Position numbers and translations under genes: made by a program
Shown here: piece by piece, positions 23,550-31,809 of the stretch
Layout of the letters: every line of letters starts with the position of its first letter
Position numbering within the stretch: position 1 is the first letter of the stretch
DNA from: Acidobacteriota bacterium
GTDB lineage: Bacteria > Acidobacteriota > Thermoanaerobaculia > Gp7-AA8
Length of the DNA: 64,000 nt
Reading direction: 5' to 3'
Assembly: GCA_016184115.1 (NCBI GenBank)
Contig: JACPDH010000120.1
Location: 19,544 to 83,543, forward strand
Notes under the pieces: model-generated
Told to the model about the DNA's origin: nothing
The model's database searches: none
What the model saw: only the letters and a program-made list of their open reading frames with translations

Positions 23550-25709
23550 TCAGCGGGTTCCCTGTGCGATCTTCCGCGACTGGAGCTCCTCGGCCTTTTT
23601 CGCGAGCTTGACGAACTGTGCGCGATCGCCCGTTGTGTCGAGCGATGAGGCAGACGACGCGAGGTCGGCCACGCTCTTCCAACTCGCGGAGCCTTTGTAC
23701 TGCGACTCGCGGAGCAGCAGCCCGAACTGTGCGACGGCCGACACGAAACGGAGATCATCGCTCGCCGCGTAGATACTCGCATCGCTGTCGGCGACGAGAG
23801 TCTCGACGAGACCGCTGACATCCGCTTTCGGCTCCTTGAAGCGCAGCTTGACGTGCGCCAACACAACACCTTCGAACGTCGTCCGCTCGTCGGCGGGAAC
23901 TTCCTCGCGCGCTTCACCGTTCGCTCCGGCCTCACGCTCGCCGCCCGGAGGCGCGAGCTCGTAGAGCGCGGTCACCGAGTGGCCGGCACCGAGCTCACCC
24001 GCGTCTTTGGTATCGTCGTCGAAGTCCTTGCGGTCAAGGATCCGGTTATCGTAGCCGACGAGACGGTAGGCGCCCACACGCGCCGGGTTGAACTCGATCT
24101 GGATCTTCACATCCTTCGCGATCGTCAGGAGCGTGCCTGCCATCTCGCGCACGAAGACCTTTTCGGCTTCGTCGAGACTATCGAGATACGAGTACTGCCC
24201 GTTCCCCTTGTCGGCGAGCAATTCCATCCCCGCGTCGTTGGTGTTTCCCGTGCCGACGCCGAGCACGGAGAGAAACACTCCCTCCTTGCGCTTCGCTTCG
24301 ATGAGTTGCTGGAGCGCATCGTTCGAGCTCGCGCCGACGTTGAAGTCGCCGTCGGTCGCGAGGATGACGCGATTGTTGCCGTCGCGGAGGTAGTTGTCCG
24401 CGGCGATCTTGTACGCGAGCATGATGCCGGCGCCGCCGGCGGTGGAGCCGCCCGCCTGAAGCGAGTCGATCGCGCGTTCGATTGCCCACTTGTCGCGTCC
24501 GCTCGTCGATGGAAGAGCGAGCCCTTCGGCACTTGCGTAGACGACGATCGCGACGCGGTCTTCATCACGCAGCTGCCGTACGAGCTTTTTGAGCGACGCC
24601 TGGACGAGTGGCAGCTTGTCGGCCGACTGCATCGAGCCTGAGACGTCGACGAGAAAGACGAGATTTCCCGGCGGGATCGCCGATGGCGGCATTCGTCTGC
24701 CCTGCACGCCGATGCGCAGTAGCTTGTGGCTCGTGTTCCATGGACAGTCGGCGATCTCCGTCGTGATCGAGAATGGCCGCCCGTCCGTTGGGTCGGGGTA
24801 GCCGTAGTCAAAATAGTTGATCATCTCCTCGACGCGTACGGCGTCGACGGGCGGCAGCGCGCCGAACTCGAGATAGCGGCGTACGTTGGAGAACGACGCG
24901 CGATCCGTGTCAATCGAGAAAGTGGAGATTGGTTCCTCGGATGCGCGACGGAACGCACCCTCCACGACGCTTGCATACTTCTCGCAACTACACGCATCGA
25001 CAGCGGCCTGCGGAACTCCGGACGCGGCGAGGCTCGCGGCCGACTGCGCGGTTCGCCCGACGGGTAGCGCTCCGACGATCGCTGAGCTGTAGTTCGACTG
25101 CACCTCGGTCGTTTCGAGAACGGCTGGCGCAGCCGCGGTGACGGTGATCTTCTCTTTGTACGTTGCCGAACGCCTCACGGTCCCACCGTTGTTGCGTGAC
25201 GGCAGATACGCGGTAATGGCGCTTCCTTCGATGACAGAGGGTGCCGCGGCGGTCACGGTGATCGCTTCAGCCACCGAGGAGAGACTCAATGTGGACGACA
25301 CCCGCGCGACAGTTCCAGCGCCGACGCGCGACGTCTTCGTGACCGTCGCCATGCCCTCCATCTCGAGCTTGATTGTGTAGTCACCCGTTGGAAGTGCGCG
25401 AAACATCCAGTCGCCGTTCACGTTCGATACGGCGACGCGTGTCCCCTGAAGCGTAGGCGACGAGATCGTGATCGTGACGCCGGGGAGCGGAGAGCCCTCG
25501 TGCACGACTGTGCCGCTGATCGCGCCAAGACCCGCCGCGGGCCCAGCTGTCGCAATCACGATGCTGCCGGATGAGGGTGAGGCCGCGGCGTCGGGAGCAT
25601 TCGACGTCCTGCATGCGGCGAGTGGCGAGATTGAAATGGCGACGGCGAGCGCCACGGCGCACAGACGACGCCAGGCACACGAAGCTTTTCCGATTGAGTG
25701 ATCCCACAT
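23550..25709 (-). CDS. VWA lipoprotein (YfbK-like) with an Oar/TonB-receptor-type N-terminal domain
   Basis: 719 residues. A lipoprotein signal ends at ISPLAAC (Cys about residue 33). Residues 57-135 form a carboxypeptidase-regulatory-like beta sandwich (GAISGTVVHEGSPLPGVTIT...). It is followed by ITVTAAAPSVIE and ITVTAAAPAVLETTEVQSNY...LPVGRT, sequences normally found at the start of Oar-type TonB-dependent receptors. The YfbK core follows: YASVVEGAFRRA...PISTFSIDTDRASFSNVRRYLE, a VWA domain with MIDAS LVFLVDVSGSM, and a C-terminal DUF3520-like region. An AGGAGGGAG ribosome site precedes the ATG. A paralogue without the Oar part is at 49407. The function is unknown, probably envelope adhesion or scaffolding. 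Confidence 0.88.
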   Translation of the reverse strand: MWDHSIGKASCAWRRLCAVALAVAISISPLAACRTSNAPDAAASPSSGSIVIATAGPAAGLGAISGTVVHEGSPLPGVTITISSPTLQGTRVAVSNVNGDWMFRALPTGDYTIKLEMEGMATVTKTSRVGAGTVARVSSTLSLSSVAEAITVTAAAPSVIEGSAITAYLPSRNNGGTVRRSATYKEKITVTAAAPAVLETTEVQSNYSSAIVGALPVGRTAQSAASLAASGVPQAAVDACSCEKYASVVEGAFRRASEEPISTFSIDTDRASFSNVRRYLEFGALPPVDAVRVEEMINYFDYGYPDPTDGRPFSITTEIADCPWNTSHKLLRIGVQGRRMPPSAIPPGNLVFLVDVSGSMQSADKLPLVQASLKKLVRQLRDEDRVAIVVYASAEGLALPSTSGRDKWAIERAIDSLQAGGSTAGGAGIMLAYKIAADNYLRDGNNRVILATDGDFNVGASSNDALQQLIEAKRKEGVFLSVLGVGTGNTNDAGMELLADKGNGQYSYLDSLDEAEKVFVREMAGTLLTIAKDVKIQIEFNPARVGAYRLVGYDNRILDRKDFDDDTKDAGELGAGHSVTALYELAPPGGEREAGANGEAREEVPADERTTFEGVVLAHVKLRFKEPKADVSGLVETLVADSDASIYAASDDLRFVSAVAQFGLLLRESQYKGSASWKSVADLASSASSLDTTGDRAQFVKLAKKAEELQSRKIAQGTR

Positions 25710-26142
25710 GTCTCCCTCCTTCGTTGCGGAAACGTAGTGGGTCGCGACCCGCTGTTACCATTTGCACGTGGCTCGCCAGTCGCGAGGCGGGGTCAAGTCA
25801 TTGAAAATACAAACCTCGTTCTCTCCGAGCTCAGCCGCCCGATTCGTCGCGCCGTATTCGAGCGCGCTCTGTGCCGGATTCAAATCGGTTTCCCGTCGGA
25901 CGTTGGCGTTCACGAGCCTCAGCCGGATGGCGAGGAATGTGTGGCTGGGTCTCTGATCCGTGTCGTGCGAGTGACGGACTCGTCACGAGGTGCGTCCGAC
26001 GCGTGACAACGTGGTGCAAGCCGAGGAGTGAGGCCGCGCTGGACGCGGCTCGCCTTGCGACGGCCCAAGACGATTCGGCTTTCCGAACCGCCTCGGCGAC
26101 GCCCGCGCAGATGCGCAGTGTCGTGGTGCCGCCCGCAATGAA
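25710..26142. other. Intergenic region without a recognised gene
   Basis: About 430 bp between the VWA lipoprotein start and the hairpin behind the RRM gene. Short open frames exist on both strands but lack ribosome sites and look like compositional shadows. The VWA gene promoter is presumably here; no convincing -35/-10 pair was found. Confidence 0.4.
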
Positions 26143-26174
26143 ACGCGGCGAAGATCCGAAGACCTTCGCCGCGT
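26143..26174 (-). terminator. Hairpin downstream of the RRM protein gene
   Basis: Perfect 11-bp arms (ACGCGGCGAAG at 26143-26153 and its complement at 26164-26174) with a 10-base loop lie 22 bp beyond the RRM gene stop. There is no T-tract on the minus strand, so the termination role is inferred from position. Confidence 0.55.
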
Positions 26175-26195
26175 GGGATTCGTGAAGCTCGACAG

Positions 26196-26627
26196 TTAGA
26201 GGCTGCGTTTCTTGGCGCGGATGTTCCTGCGGCTTCCCTTGTTCTTGTTGCCGCCGAAACCGCCACGATCACCGAACCCACCGCCACCGAATCCGCCGTC
26301 ACGGTCGCCAAAGCCACCGCCGTAACCACCGCCTTCGAAGCGGGGAGGCGGGCCGCCGAACGCGGGACGCGGTTTGCGCGGCCGGTCGTCGGAAACGTTC
26401 ACGCGAATCGCGCGTCCGCCGAGCTGATGGCCGTTGAATTTTTCGATCGCCTTCGTGGCATCTTCATCGGTCTCGAACTCGACGAATGCAAAGCCGCGCG
26501 GACGGCGCGTCTCGCGGTCGAGCGGGAGAAATACGTCCTTGAGTGGCCCGACCTCGCGGAAGAGCGTTTCGAGCTCCTCCTTGGTGGTATCGAACGCGAG
26601 GTTGCCAACAAACAACTTTGATGCCAT
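26196..26627 (-). CDS. Glycine-rich RRM RNA-binding protein
   Basis: 143 residues. One RNA-recognition motif occupies residues 3-80 with canonical RNP2 (KLFVGNLAF) and RNP1 (RPRGFAFVEF). A Gly-rich, RGG-like tail (PRFEGGGYGGGFGDRDGGF...) and a basic end (RRNIRAKKRSL) follow. Bacterial proteins of this design bind single-stranded RNA and are often cold-induced; the cold link is family knowledge, not seen here. The 200 bp upstream may hold a long leader. A hairpin lies just after its stop. Confidence 0.93.
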   Translation of the reverse strand: MASKLFVGNLAFDTTKEELETLFREVGPLKDVFLPLDRETRRPRGFAFVEFETDEDATKAIEKFNGHQLGGRAIRVNVSDDRPRKPRPAFGGPPPRFEGGGYGGGFGDRDGGFGGGGFGDRGGFGGNKNKGSRRNIRAKKRSL

Positions 26628-26827
26628 GAATTACTCTCTCTCTTTCTGCGGCCACGCCGGTGCCCTGAGGCTTCCGACAGTCTGCCCGCGGGCGAAGTCT
26701 ACAATGACACCGCCTCAAAAACCCGGTTTTTCTTTGGTTCGAGCGTTTGTTTACAGCTTTCGACGCACGTGCGACGTGCGCCGGAAGGGGGTCGATTCGG
26801 GGTTTGCGAAGCCATTCTGCGGCGGCG

Positions 26828-28138
26828 TCACTGTCTCATCAGCAGGAAATTCTTGATGACGTCGTTGTAGAGAACGACGAGCATCAACGCCGCGAGCATC
26901 GCGAATCCGATCTGCTGGACCCGTTCCTTGACCGCGATCGACAGCTCACGCCGGGCTACCCCTTCAACCGCGAGTATTGCGATGTGCCCGCCGTCGAGTA
27001 CCGGAATCGGCAGCAGGTTCATGATGCCGAGCTGCAGAGAGATTCCTGCCATCAAGTAGACGACGGCCTTCCAGCCGGTTCGAAACATCTCTCCCGAGAT
27101 CCGGGCGATGTCGATCGGTCCGCTGAACTCCTTCACGCTTCCCTGCATCTTGAAGAGCCGCGAGATCACGATCCAGGCGTATCGCACCATCTTGATGTTC
27201 TGGTCGATGCTGTCCCGCACGGCGGGAACGAATGCGAGCTTTCGAATCTCAGTCGGGGGAAAGATACCGCGCAGCGAATCGCTCGACCCGGCCGCGGGCA
27301 GCGTAAGCGCGATCTTCTGACCGGCGCGGTCGATACCGACGGTCACGTTCGTCTTCGCGAACTTCTCGAGCTGCTCCTGCATCTCCACGAGTTGCGAGAC
27401 CTCGCGCCCTGCGACGCTGATGATCCGATCCCCCGCGCGCACACCGGCGAGTGCTGCCGGGCTCCCGTCGATGACCCTGCCGACTTCGGTCGAGAGGAAC
27501 TTCTGCACGCCCGCGACTCCCGCGATCCCGTACTCGGTCATCTGCTTTTCCGGGATGATCACGGTCGACAGCTCACTTGTTCCGCGACGGACGATGAGTC
27601 GCACCGGGGTGTTGGGGTTGAGGCTGATCGCGAGTTTCAAATCGTCCCACGTCTCGAGCTTCTGCCCGTTGGCTTCGACGATTCGGTCGCCCGTCTTCAG
27701 TCCCGCCTTCGCGGCGGGACGCCCCTCGACTACCGCGCCGAGAACCGGCTCGTTCTCCTTGAGCATCTCGAGCCCCGCCATGTTGAGCAGGGTGAGGAAG
27801 AGGACTGCGATGACGATGTTCATCGCGGGACCGGCGAAAAGAATGAGAAAGCGCTGCCACTTCGGCCGGCTGAGGAACTCGTCGGGCGCGTGCTCCTCCC
27901 CTTCTTCGGGGATGTCGCCTGCCATCCGGACGTACCCGCCGAGCGGAATCAGCGAAACGCGGTAGTCGGTGCCGCCCCGTTCGAAGCCGAACAGACGCCG
28001 GCCGAATCCGAAGGAGAAGACGAGGACTCGAACGCCGAAGAGCTTCGCGACGAGAAAGTGCCCGGCCTCATGGACAAAGATGAGGAAGCCGAGGACGATG
28101 ACGAAGGCGAAGAGGTTTGTGGCGATTGTGTAGAGCAT
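26828..28138 (-). CDS. rseP: Site-2 intramembrane zinc protease RseP
   Basis: 436 residues. The zinc motif HEAGH is at residues 23-27 in the first membrane helix, and the second motif MNLLPIPVLDGGH lies near the C-terminus. Two PDZ domains sit between them (around EGRPAAKAGLKTGDRIVEANG and DGSPAALAGVRAGDRIISVAG). RseP cleaves anti-sigma factors and signal-peptide remnants in the inner membrane. It is the last gene of the uppS-cdsA-dxr-rseP cluster and follows dxr by 24 bp, an arrangement conserved across many phyla. Confidence 0.96.
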   Translation of the reverse strand: MLYTIATNLFAFVIVLGFLIFVHEAGHFLVAKLFGVRVLVFSFGFGRRLFGFERGGTDYRVSLIPLGGYVRMAGDIPEEGEEHAPDEFLSRPKWQRFLILFAGPAMNIVIAVLFLTLLNMAGLEMLKENEPVLGAVVEGRPAAKAGLKTGDRIVEANGQKLETWDDLKLAISLNPNTPVRLIVRRGTSELSTVIIPEKQMTEYGIAGVAGVQKFLSTEVGRVIDGSPAALAGVRAGDRIISVAGREVSQLVEMQEQLEKFAKTNVTVGIDRAGQKIALTLPAAGSSDSLRGIFPPTEIRKLAFVPAVRDSIDQNIKMVRYAWIVISRLFKMQGSVKEFSGPIDIARISGEMFRTGWKAVVYLMAGISLQLGIMNLLPIPVLDGGHIAILAVEGVARRELSIAVKERVQQIGFAMLAALMLVVLYNDVIKNFLLMRQ

Positions 28139-28162
28139 CAGGTCGCTCAGGTGGCTCGGGAC

Positions 28163-29347
28163 TCATCCTCTGCCAGCGGTTGCGGACGATGCAACAACGG
28201 TCTCGCGCGCCGCATTGCGGGCCCAGGCATCCCAAAGGACAGCGTCCTCGACCGTTTTCACCGGCGTAACCTCCCGCGCATGCCTTTCCATGACCCGGCG
28301 CACCGTCTCGACGATCGCGACGAAGGGGATCTCCCCGGCGAGGAAGCGCGCCACGGCGATCTCGTTGGCGGCGTTGAGGACGGCAGGCATCGAGCCTCCG
28401 GTACGGCATGCCTCGTACGCGAGCGACACGGCAGGGAAGCGGTCGTGGTCGATCTCGAGGAAATCGAGGGTGCGGATCGCCGCGAGATCGAGGCGCGCGA
28501 ACGGCGCTCGTGCCCGCTCCGGGTAGAGCACCGCGTACTGCACCGGGAACTTCATGTCGGTCGTCGAGAGTTGCGCCATGATCGAGCCGTCGATGTACTC
28601 GACCATCGAGTGCACGATCGATTGCGGATGGACGATGATGTCGATCTTCTCCGCGGGCATCGCGAATAAATGGTGGGCCTCGATGACCTCGAGCCCCTTG
28701 TTCATCATCGTCGCTGAGTCGATGCTGATCTTGTTCCCCATCTTCCACGTGGGGTGGGCGAGCGCGTCCGCGATCGTGATCGCGGCGAACGTCTCCGGGT
28801 CACGCCGCAGAAACGGGCCGCCCGATGCGGTGAGGATGATCCTCTCGACTTCGCCGTGATCGCCACAGCGGATCGCCTGATGCACAGCGCAGTGCTCCGA
28901 GTCGATCGGAAGGATCTCGCCGCCATGTGCGCGCGCGGCAGCGGTCATCACGTCGCCCGCGGCGACGAGCACTTCCTTGTTCGCGATCGAAACGCGCTTG
29001 CCCTTCAGCAGAGCCGCGTGCACGGGGGGCGTTCCCGCCGCACCGACGATTGCCGCGACGACTGTCTCAGCGTCGTCGTGCTCGGCGACCGCGATGTTCC
29101 CCTCGTCACCCCAATGAATTTCGACTTTTTGGCCCGAGAGGAGAGCCGCGAGTGTCTTCGCGTCGTCGGCGGTCCTGACGGAGACGAGCTCCGGCTTGTA
29201 GCGCCTCACCTGCTCGGCGAATCGTTCGACGTTCGACCCGGCAGCCATGGCGACGACGTCGAGGCGATCGCTGAACGCGTCGACCACTGCAAGCGTCGAG
29301 CCTCCGACCGAGCCCGTGCTTCCGAGAATCGAGATCCTGTGCGTCAT
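28163..29347 (-). CDS. dxr: 1-deoxy-D-xylulose 5-phosphate reductoisomerase
   Basis: 394 residues from the ATG at 29347; the longer open frame is a shadow over cdsA. The enzyme commits DXP to the MEP isoprenoid pathway. Motifs: NADPH site ISILGSTGSVGGSTLAVV, ANKEVLVAAGDVM, IDSEHCAVHQ (metal site), TASGGPFL, TWKMGNKISIDSATMMNKGLEVIEAHHLF and HPQSIVHSMVEYIDGS. The ATG overlaps the cdsA stop by 4 bp (ATGA). Its product pathway supplies the isoprenoid precursors for UppS, encoded upstream in the same operon. Confidence 0.97.
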   Translation of the reverse strand: MTHRISILGSTGSVGGSTLAVVDAFSDRLDVVAMAAGSNVERFAEQVRRYKPELVSVRTADDAKTLAALLSGQKVEIHWGDEGNIAVAEHDDAETVVAAIVGAAGTPPVHAALLKGKRVSIANKEVLVAAGDVMTAAARAHGGEILPIDSEHCAVHQAIRCGDHGEVERIILTASGGPFLRRDPETFAAITIADALAHPTWKMGNKISIDSATMMNKGLEVIEAHHLFAMPAEKIDIIVHPQSIVHSMVEYIDGSIMAQLSTTDMKFPVQYAVLYPERARAPFARLDLAAIRTLDFLEIDHDRFPAVSLAYEACRTGGSMPAVLNAANEIAVARFLAGEIPFVAIVETVRRVMERHAREVTPVKTVEDAVLWDAWARNAARETVVASSATAGRG

Positions 29348-30192
29348 TTCATCCAGTCGAGCCCCTGCGTAAGCAGGGCCCAGTAAATGTACAGGATCGG
29401 CGCGGTGAAGAGCACCGAGTCGAGACGGTCGAGGAAGCCTCCGTGTCCGGGGATCGTTGCGCCGGAGTCCTTCACTCCCGCGGAGCGCTTCCAGACCGAC
29501 TCTGCGAGGTCGCCGATCACGCCAGCGAACGCGAGCAGGAGTGCGCACAGCATCGCGTGAACGAGAGGAAATTCGGGAAAGAAGGTGAAGTGGACGACCG
29601 CCGCGGTGATCATCGCGACGACGAGTCCGCCGATCAGCCCTTCGACCGTCTTCTTCGGACTGACCCTCGGAGACATTTTCGTCTTTCCGAAGTTCTTGCC
29701 GACGTAATAGGCACCGGCATCGTTCAGCCAGACGACGAGAAGGAGGAAGAAGATCAGGTCGCCGCCATATGGCTCGAAATCGAGGCGGAGTCGCATCGAC
29801 GCGCCGACCGTGAAGCCGATGTAGATGACGCCGAACACCGAGACGGCGCAGGCGGGAAGCGCCTCCGCAAGCTCGATCTGGCGGAGCGAATAGACCGCTG
29901 GAACGATGAGAATCGTCAGGAACACCGTGAGGAGAACTGCCTTCCCCGGCATGAAGAAAGACGCGAGAAGCAGGACGCCGAAGAACATCGACGTCCAGCG
30001 CACGACTGGGTAGCCCTTGGCGATTCCGAGGGCGAGAAACTCCCAGAGAGCGAGGATGCCCGCGATTGCGATCGTCGCGACCATCGCGAGCGGAACCCAA
30101 CCGATGAACCAGATCAGGATCGGAGCGCAGATCGCGCTGGTGATTTCGCGCGTAAAGCGTCGGGGAGGTGCTGTCAGCGTCATGTCGCTCAT
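29344..30192 (-). CDS. cdsA: Phosphatidate cytidylyltransferase
   Basis: 282 residues, a polytopic inner-membrane enzyme making CDP-diacylglycerol from phosphatidic acid and CTP. About seven hydrophobic segments are visible. The CDP-DAG synthase signature lies at the C-terminus (KRSAGVKDSGATIPGHGGFLDRLDS), and NDAGAYYVGKNFGKTKMSPRVSPKKTVEG precedes it. It sits 14 bp after uppS and overlaps dxr by 4 bp, the usual order in this conserved cluster. Confidence 0.96.
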   Translation of the reverse strand: MSDMTLTAPPRRFTREITSAICAPILIWFIGWVPLAMVATIAIAGILALWEFLALGIAKGYPVVRWTSMFFGVLLLASFFMPGKAVLLTVFLTILIVPAVYSLRQIELAEALPACAVSVFGVIYIGFTVGASMRLRLDFEPYGGDLIFFLLLVVWLNDAGAYYVGKNFGKTKMSPRVSPKKTVEGLIGGLVVAMITAAVVHFTFFPEFPLVHAMLCALLLAFAGVIGDLAESVWKRSAGVKDSGATIPGHGGFLDRLDSVLFTAPILYIYWALLTQGLDWMK

Positions 30193-30206
30193 CGTGCCGG
30201 CAGATC

Positions 30207-31028
30207 CTACTCTTCGATTGGCATCTCGCCGGCTTCGACGAACATCTCGCGCTCGCTTTCGTCGATCCCGCCGTAGCGTCGCTCGCGACCCTGAAAGTCG
30301 AGGATTGCCTCGAAGAGGTGGCGGCGCCGGAAGTCGGGCCAGAGAGTCCTGGTCACGTGGATCTCGGCGTAAGCGACCTGCCAGAGGAGGAAGTTGGAGA
30401 TTCGCAACTCGCCGCTGGTGCGGATGAGCAGGTCGGGATCGGGTGTATTCGCGGTGTAAAGATGGTTGGAAAAGAACTCTTCATCGACGCGGAAGTCGGT
30501 CAGTCCCTTCTCGCGGAGCAACGCGATGATCCGGTTCACGGTGTCGACGATCTCGGCACGGCCGCCGTAGTTGAGCGCGATCTGAAAGCGTAGGCCGGAG
30601 TTTTGTGACGTCTCCTTGCGCGCCCATTCGAGCTCGCGCTGCACCGAGGGATCGAGCCCGTCGAGTCTCCCGATCGGAACGAAGCGGATGTTGTTCTCCT
30701 GCAGCGTGTTGATCTCCCGGCGGATGTACTCCTTGAGGAGCATCATCAAGGTGGCGACCTCGTAACGGGGACGCTTCCAGTTCTCCACCGAGAAGGCGTA
30801 GAGGGTGGCCACCGGAACCTCGAGCCGCGCGCAGGTCTCGACGATCTCGCGCACGGACGCGATGCCGGCACGATGTCCTTCGACGCGAGGAAGCTGTCGT
30901 GCCTTTGCCCAGCGTCCGTTGCCGTCCATGATCACGGCGATGTGGCGAGGAAGGCGCGCGAGGTCGATCCGCCGGAGGATCTCCTCCTCGGCCGATCCTG
31001 GTTCGGCGAGCTGGTTCAGGTCGATCAT
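30207..31028 (-). CDS. uppS: Isoprenyl (undecaprenyl) diphosphate synthase
   Basis: 273 residues from the ATG at 31028. It builds the C55 carrier lipid for peptidoglycan and glycan synthesis. Signatures: HIAVIMDGNGRWAKAR (catalytic Asp and P-loop), GHRAGIASVREIV, LYAFSVENWKRP, LNYGGRAEIVD, and the late DLLIRTSGELRISNFLLWQVAYAE with the substrate-binding Arg pair. The open frame continues upstream of this ATG, but without conserved sequence. truA ends 32 bp upstream. Confidence 0.96.
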   Translation of the reverse strand: MIDLNQLAEPGSAEEEILRRIDLARLPRHIAVIMDGNGRWAKARQLPRVEGHRAGIASVREIVETCARLEVPVATLYAFSVENWKRPRYEVATLMMLLKEYIRREINTLQENNIRFVPIGRLDGLDPSVQRELEWARKETSQNSGLRFQIALNYGGRAEIVDTVNRIIALLREKGLTDFRVDEEFFSNHLYTANTPDPDLLIRTSGELRISNFLLWQVAYAEIHVTRTLWPDFRRRHLFEAILDFQGRERRYGGIDESEREMFVEAGEMPIEE

Positions 31029-31060
31029 CGGGCCGCGTCGAATCTTAGTACAGATTGGCC

Positions 31061-31795
31061 TCAGACGTACTCGACGCTCTCGAGCACGAGGCCGCGCGCA
31101 TCGGCGGTCCAACGCGACTCCGCGAAGAGCGGCTCGAGTGCGTCCGCGACCGCCTTCACCGGCTGGACACCGATGCCGACCTGGATCAGGATGCCCGCCA
31201 TCCTGCGCACCTGATACCGGATGAAGCCGTCGGCCGTCACCCGGAACTGCACTCGTTGTGGCTTCGCCGTAACTTCCGCACGCTCGATCGTCCTGACCGT
31301 TGAGCTCACCTCAGGCTCGGGAATGCTGAACGAACGAAAATCATGTCGTCCAACCAGTGCCTGAGCGGCATCGCGCATCCGGTCAACGTCGAGTGATCGC
31401 GGCACGTGTGCGTGCGTCGGATCGAAGAACGGGTTGGCGACGGCGTCGTTCCAGATCTGATAGAGGTAGGTTTTCCGCTTCGCGGAGAATCGGGCATGAA
31501 AATCGTCCGCCACGCGCTCGACGGCGCGAATGCGCACGTCGTGCGGCAGGCGGGCGTTCATGCCGAGAATGAGCCCGCGATCGGGGATCTCGTACGGGAT
31601 GTCGGCGTGCGCCCGCATCCCGAGAGCATGGACGCCGGAATCAGTGCGCCCCGAGGAGTGGATGACGACGTGTTCCTTGCAGATCGTCGCGAGCGCCTCT
31701 TCGACGACCTGTTGAACGGCGAGAGCATTTTCCTGCCGCTGCCATCCCGCGTACCGTGTTCCGAGAAACTCGATCGTCAGCAGTACGCGGGGCAT
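31061..31795 (-). CDS. truA: tRNA pseudouridine(38-40) synthase
   Basis: 244 residues, family-normal. TruA makes pseudouridine at positions 38-40 of the tRNA anticodon arm. The catalytic Asp is in SSGRTDSGVHALGM. Further signatures are YAGWQRQ, FHARFSAKRKTYLYQI, and GFIRYQVRRMAGILIQVG. It lies between the VWFA-related gene (14 bp upstream) and uppS and is probably part of the same transcript. Confidence 0.96.
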   Translation of the reverse strand: MPRVLLTIEFLGTRYAGWQRQENALAVQQVVEEALATICKEHVVIHSSGRTDSGVHALGMRAHADIPYEIPDRGLILGMNARLPHDVRIRAVERVADDFHARFSAKRKTYLYQIWNDAVANPFFDPTHAHVPRSLDVDRMRDAAQALVGRHDFRSFSIPEPEVSSTVRTIERAEVTAKPQRVQFRVTADGFIRYQVRRMAGILIQVGIGVQPVKAVADALEPLFAESRWTADARGLVLESVEYV

Positions 31796-31809
31796 GGCGG
31801 CGGCAGGGA

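Noticed and set aside
26747..28669. A 640-residue plus-strand ORF opposite rseP and dxr
   Set aside because: High-GC antisense shadow; rseP and dxr on the other strand have all family motifs.
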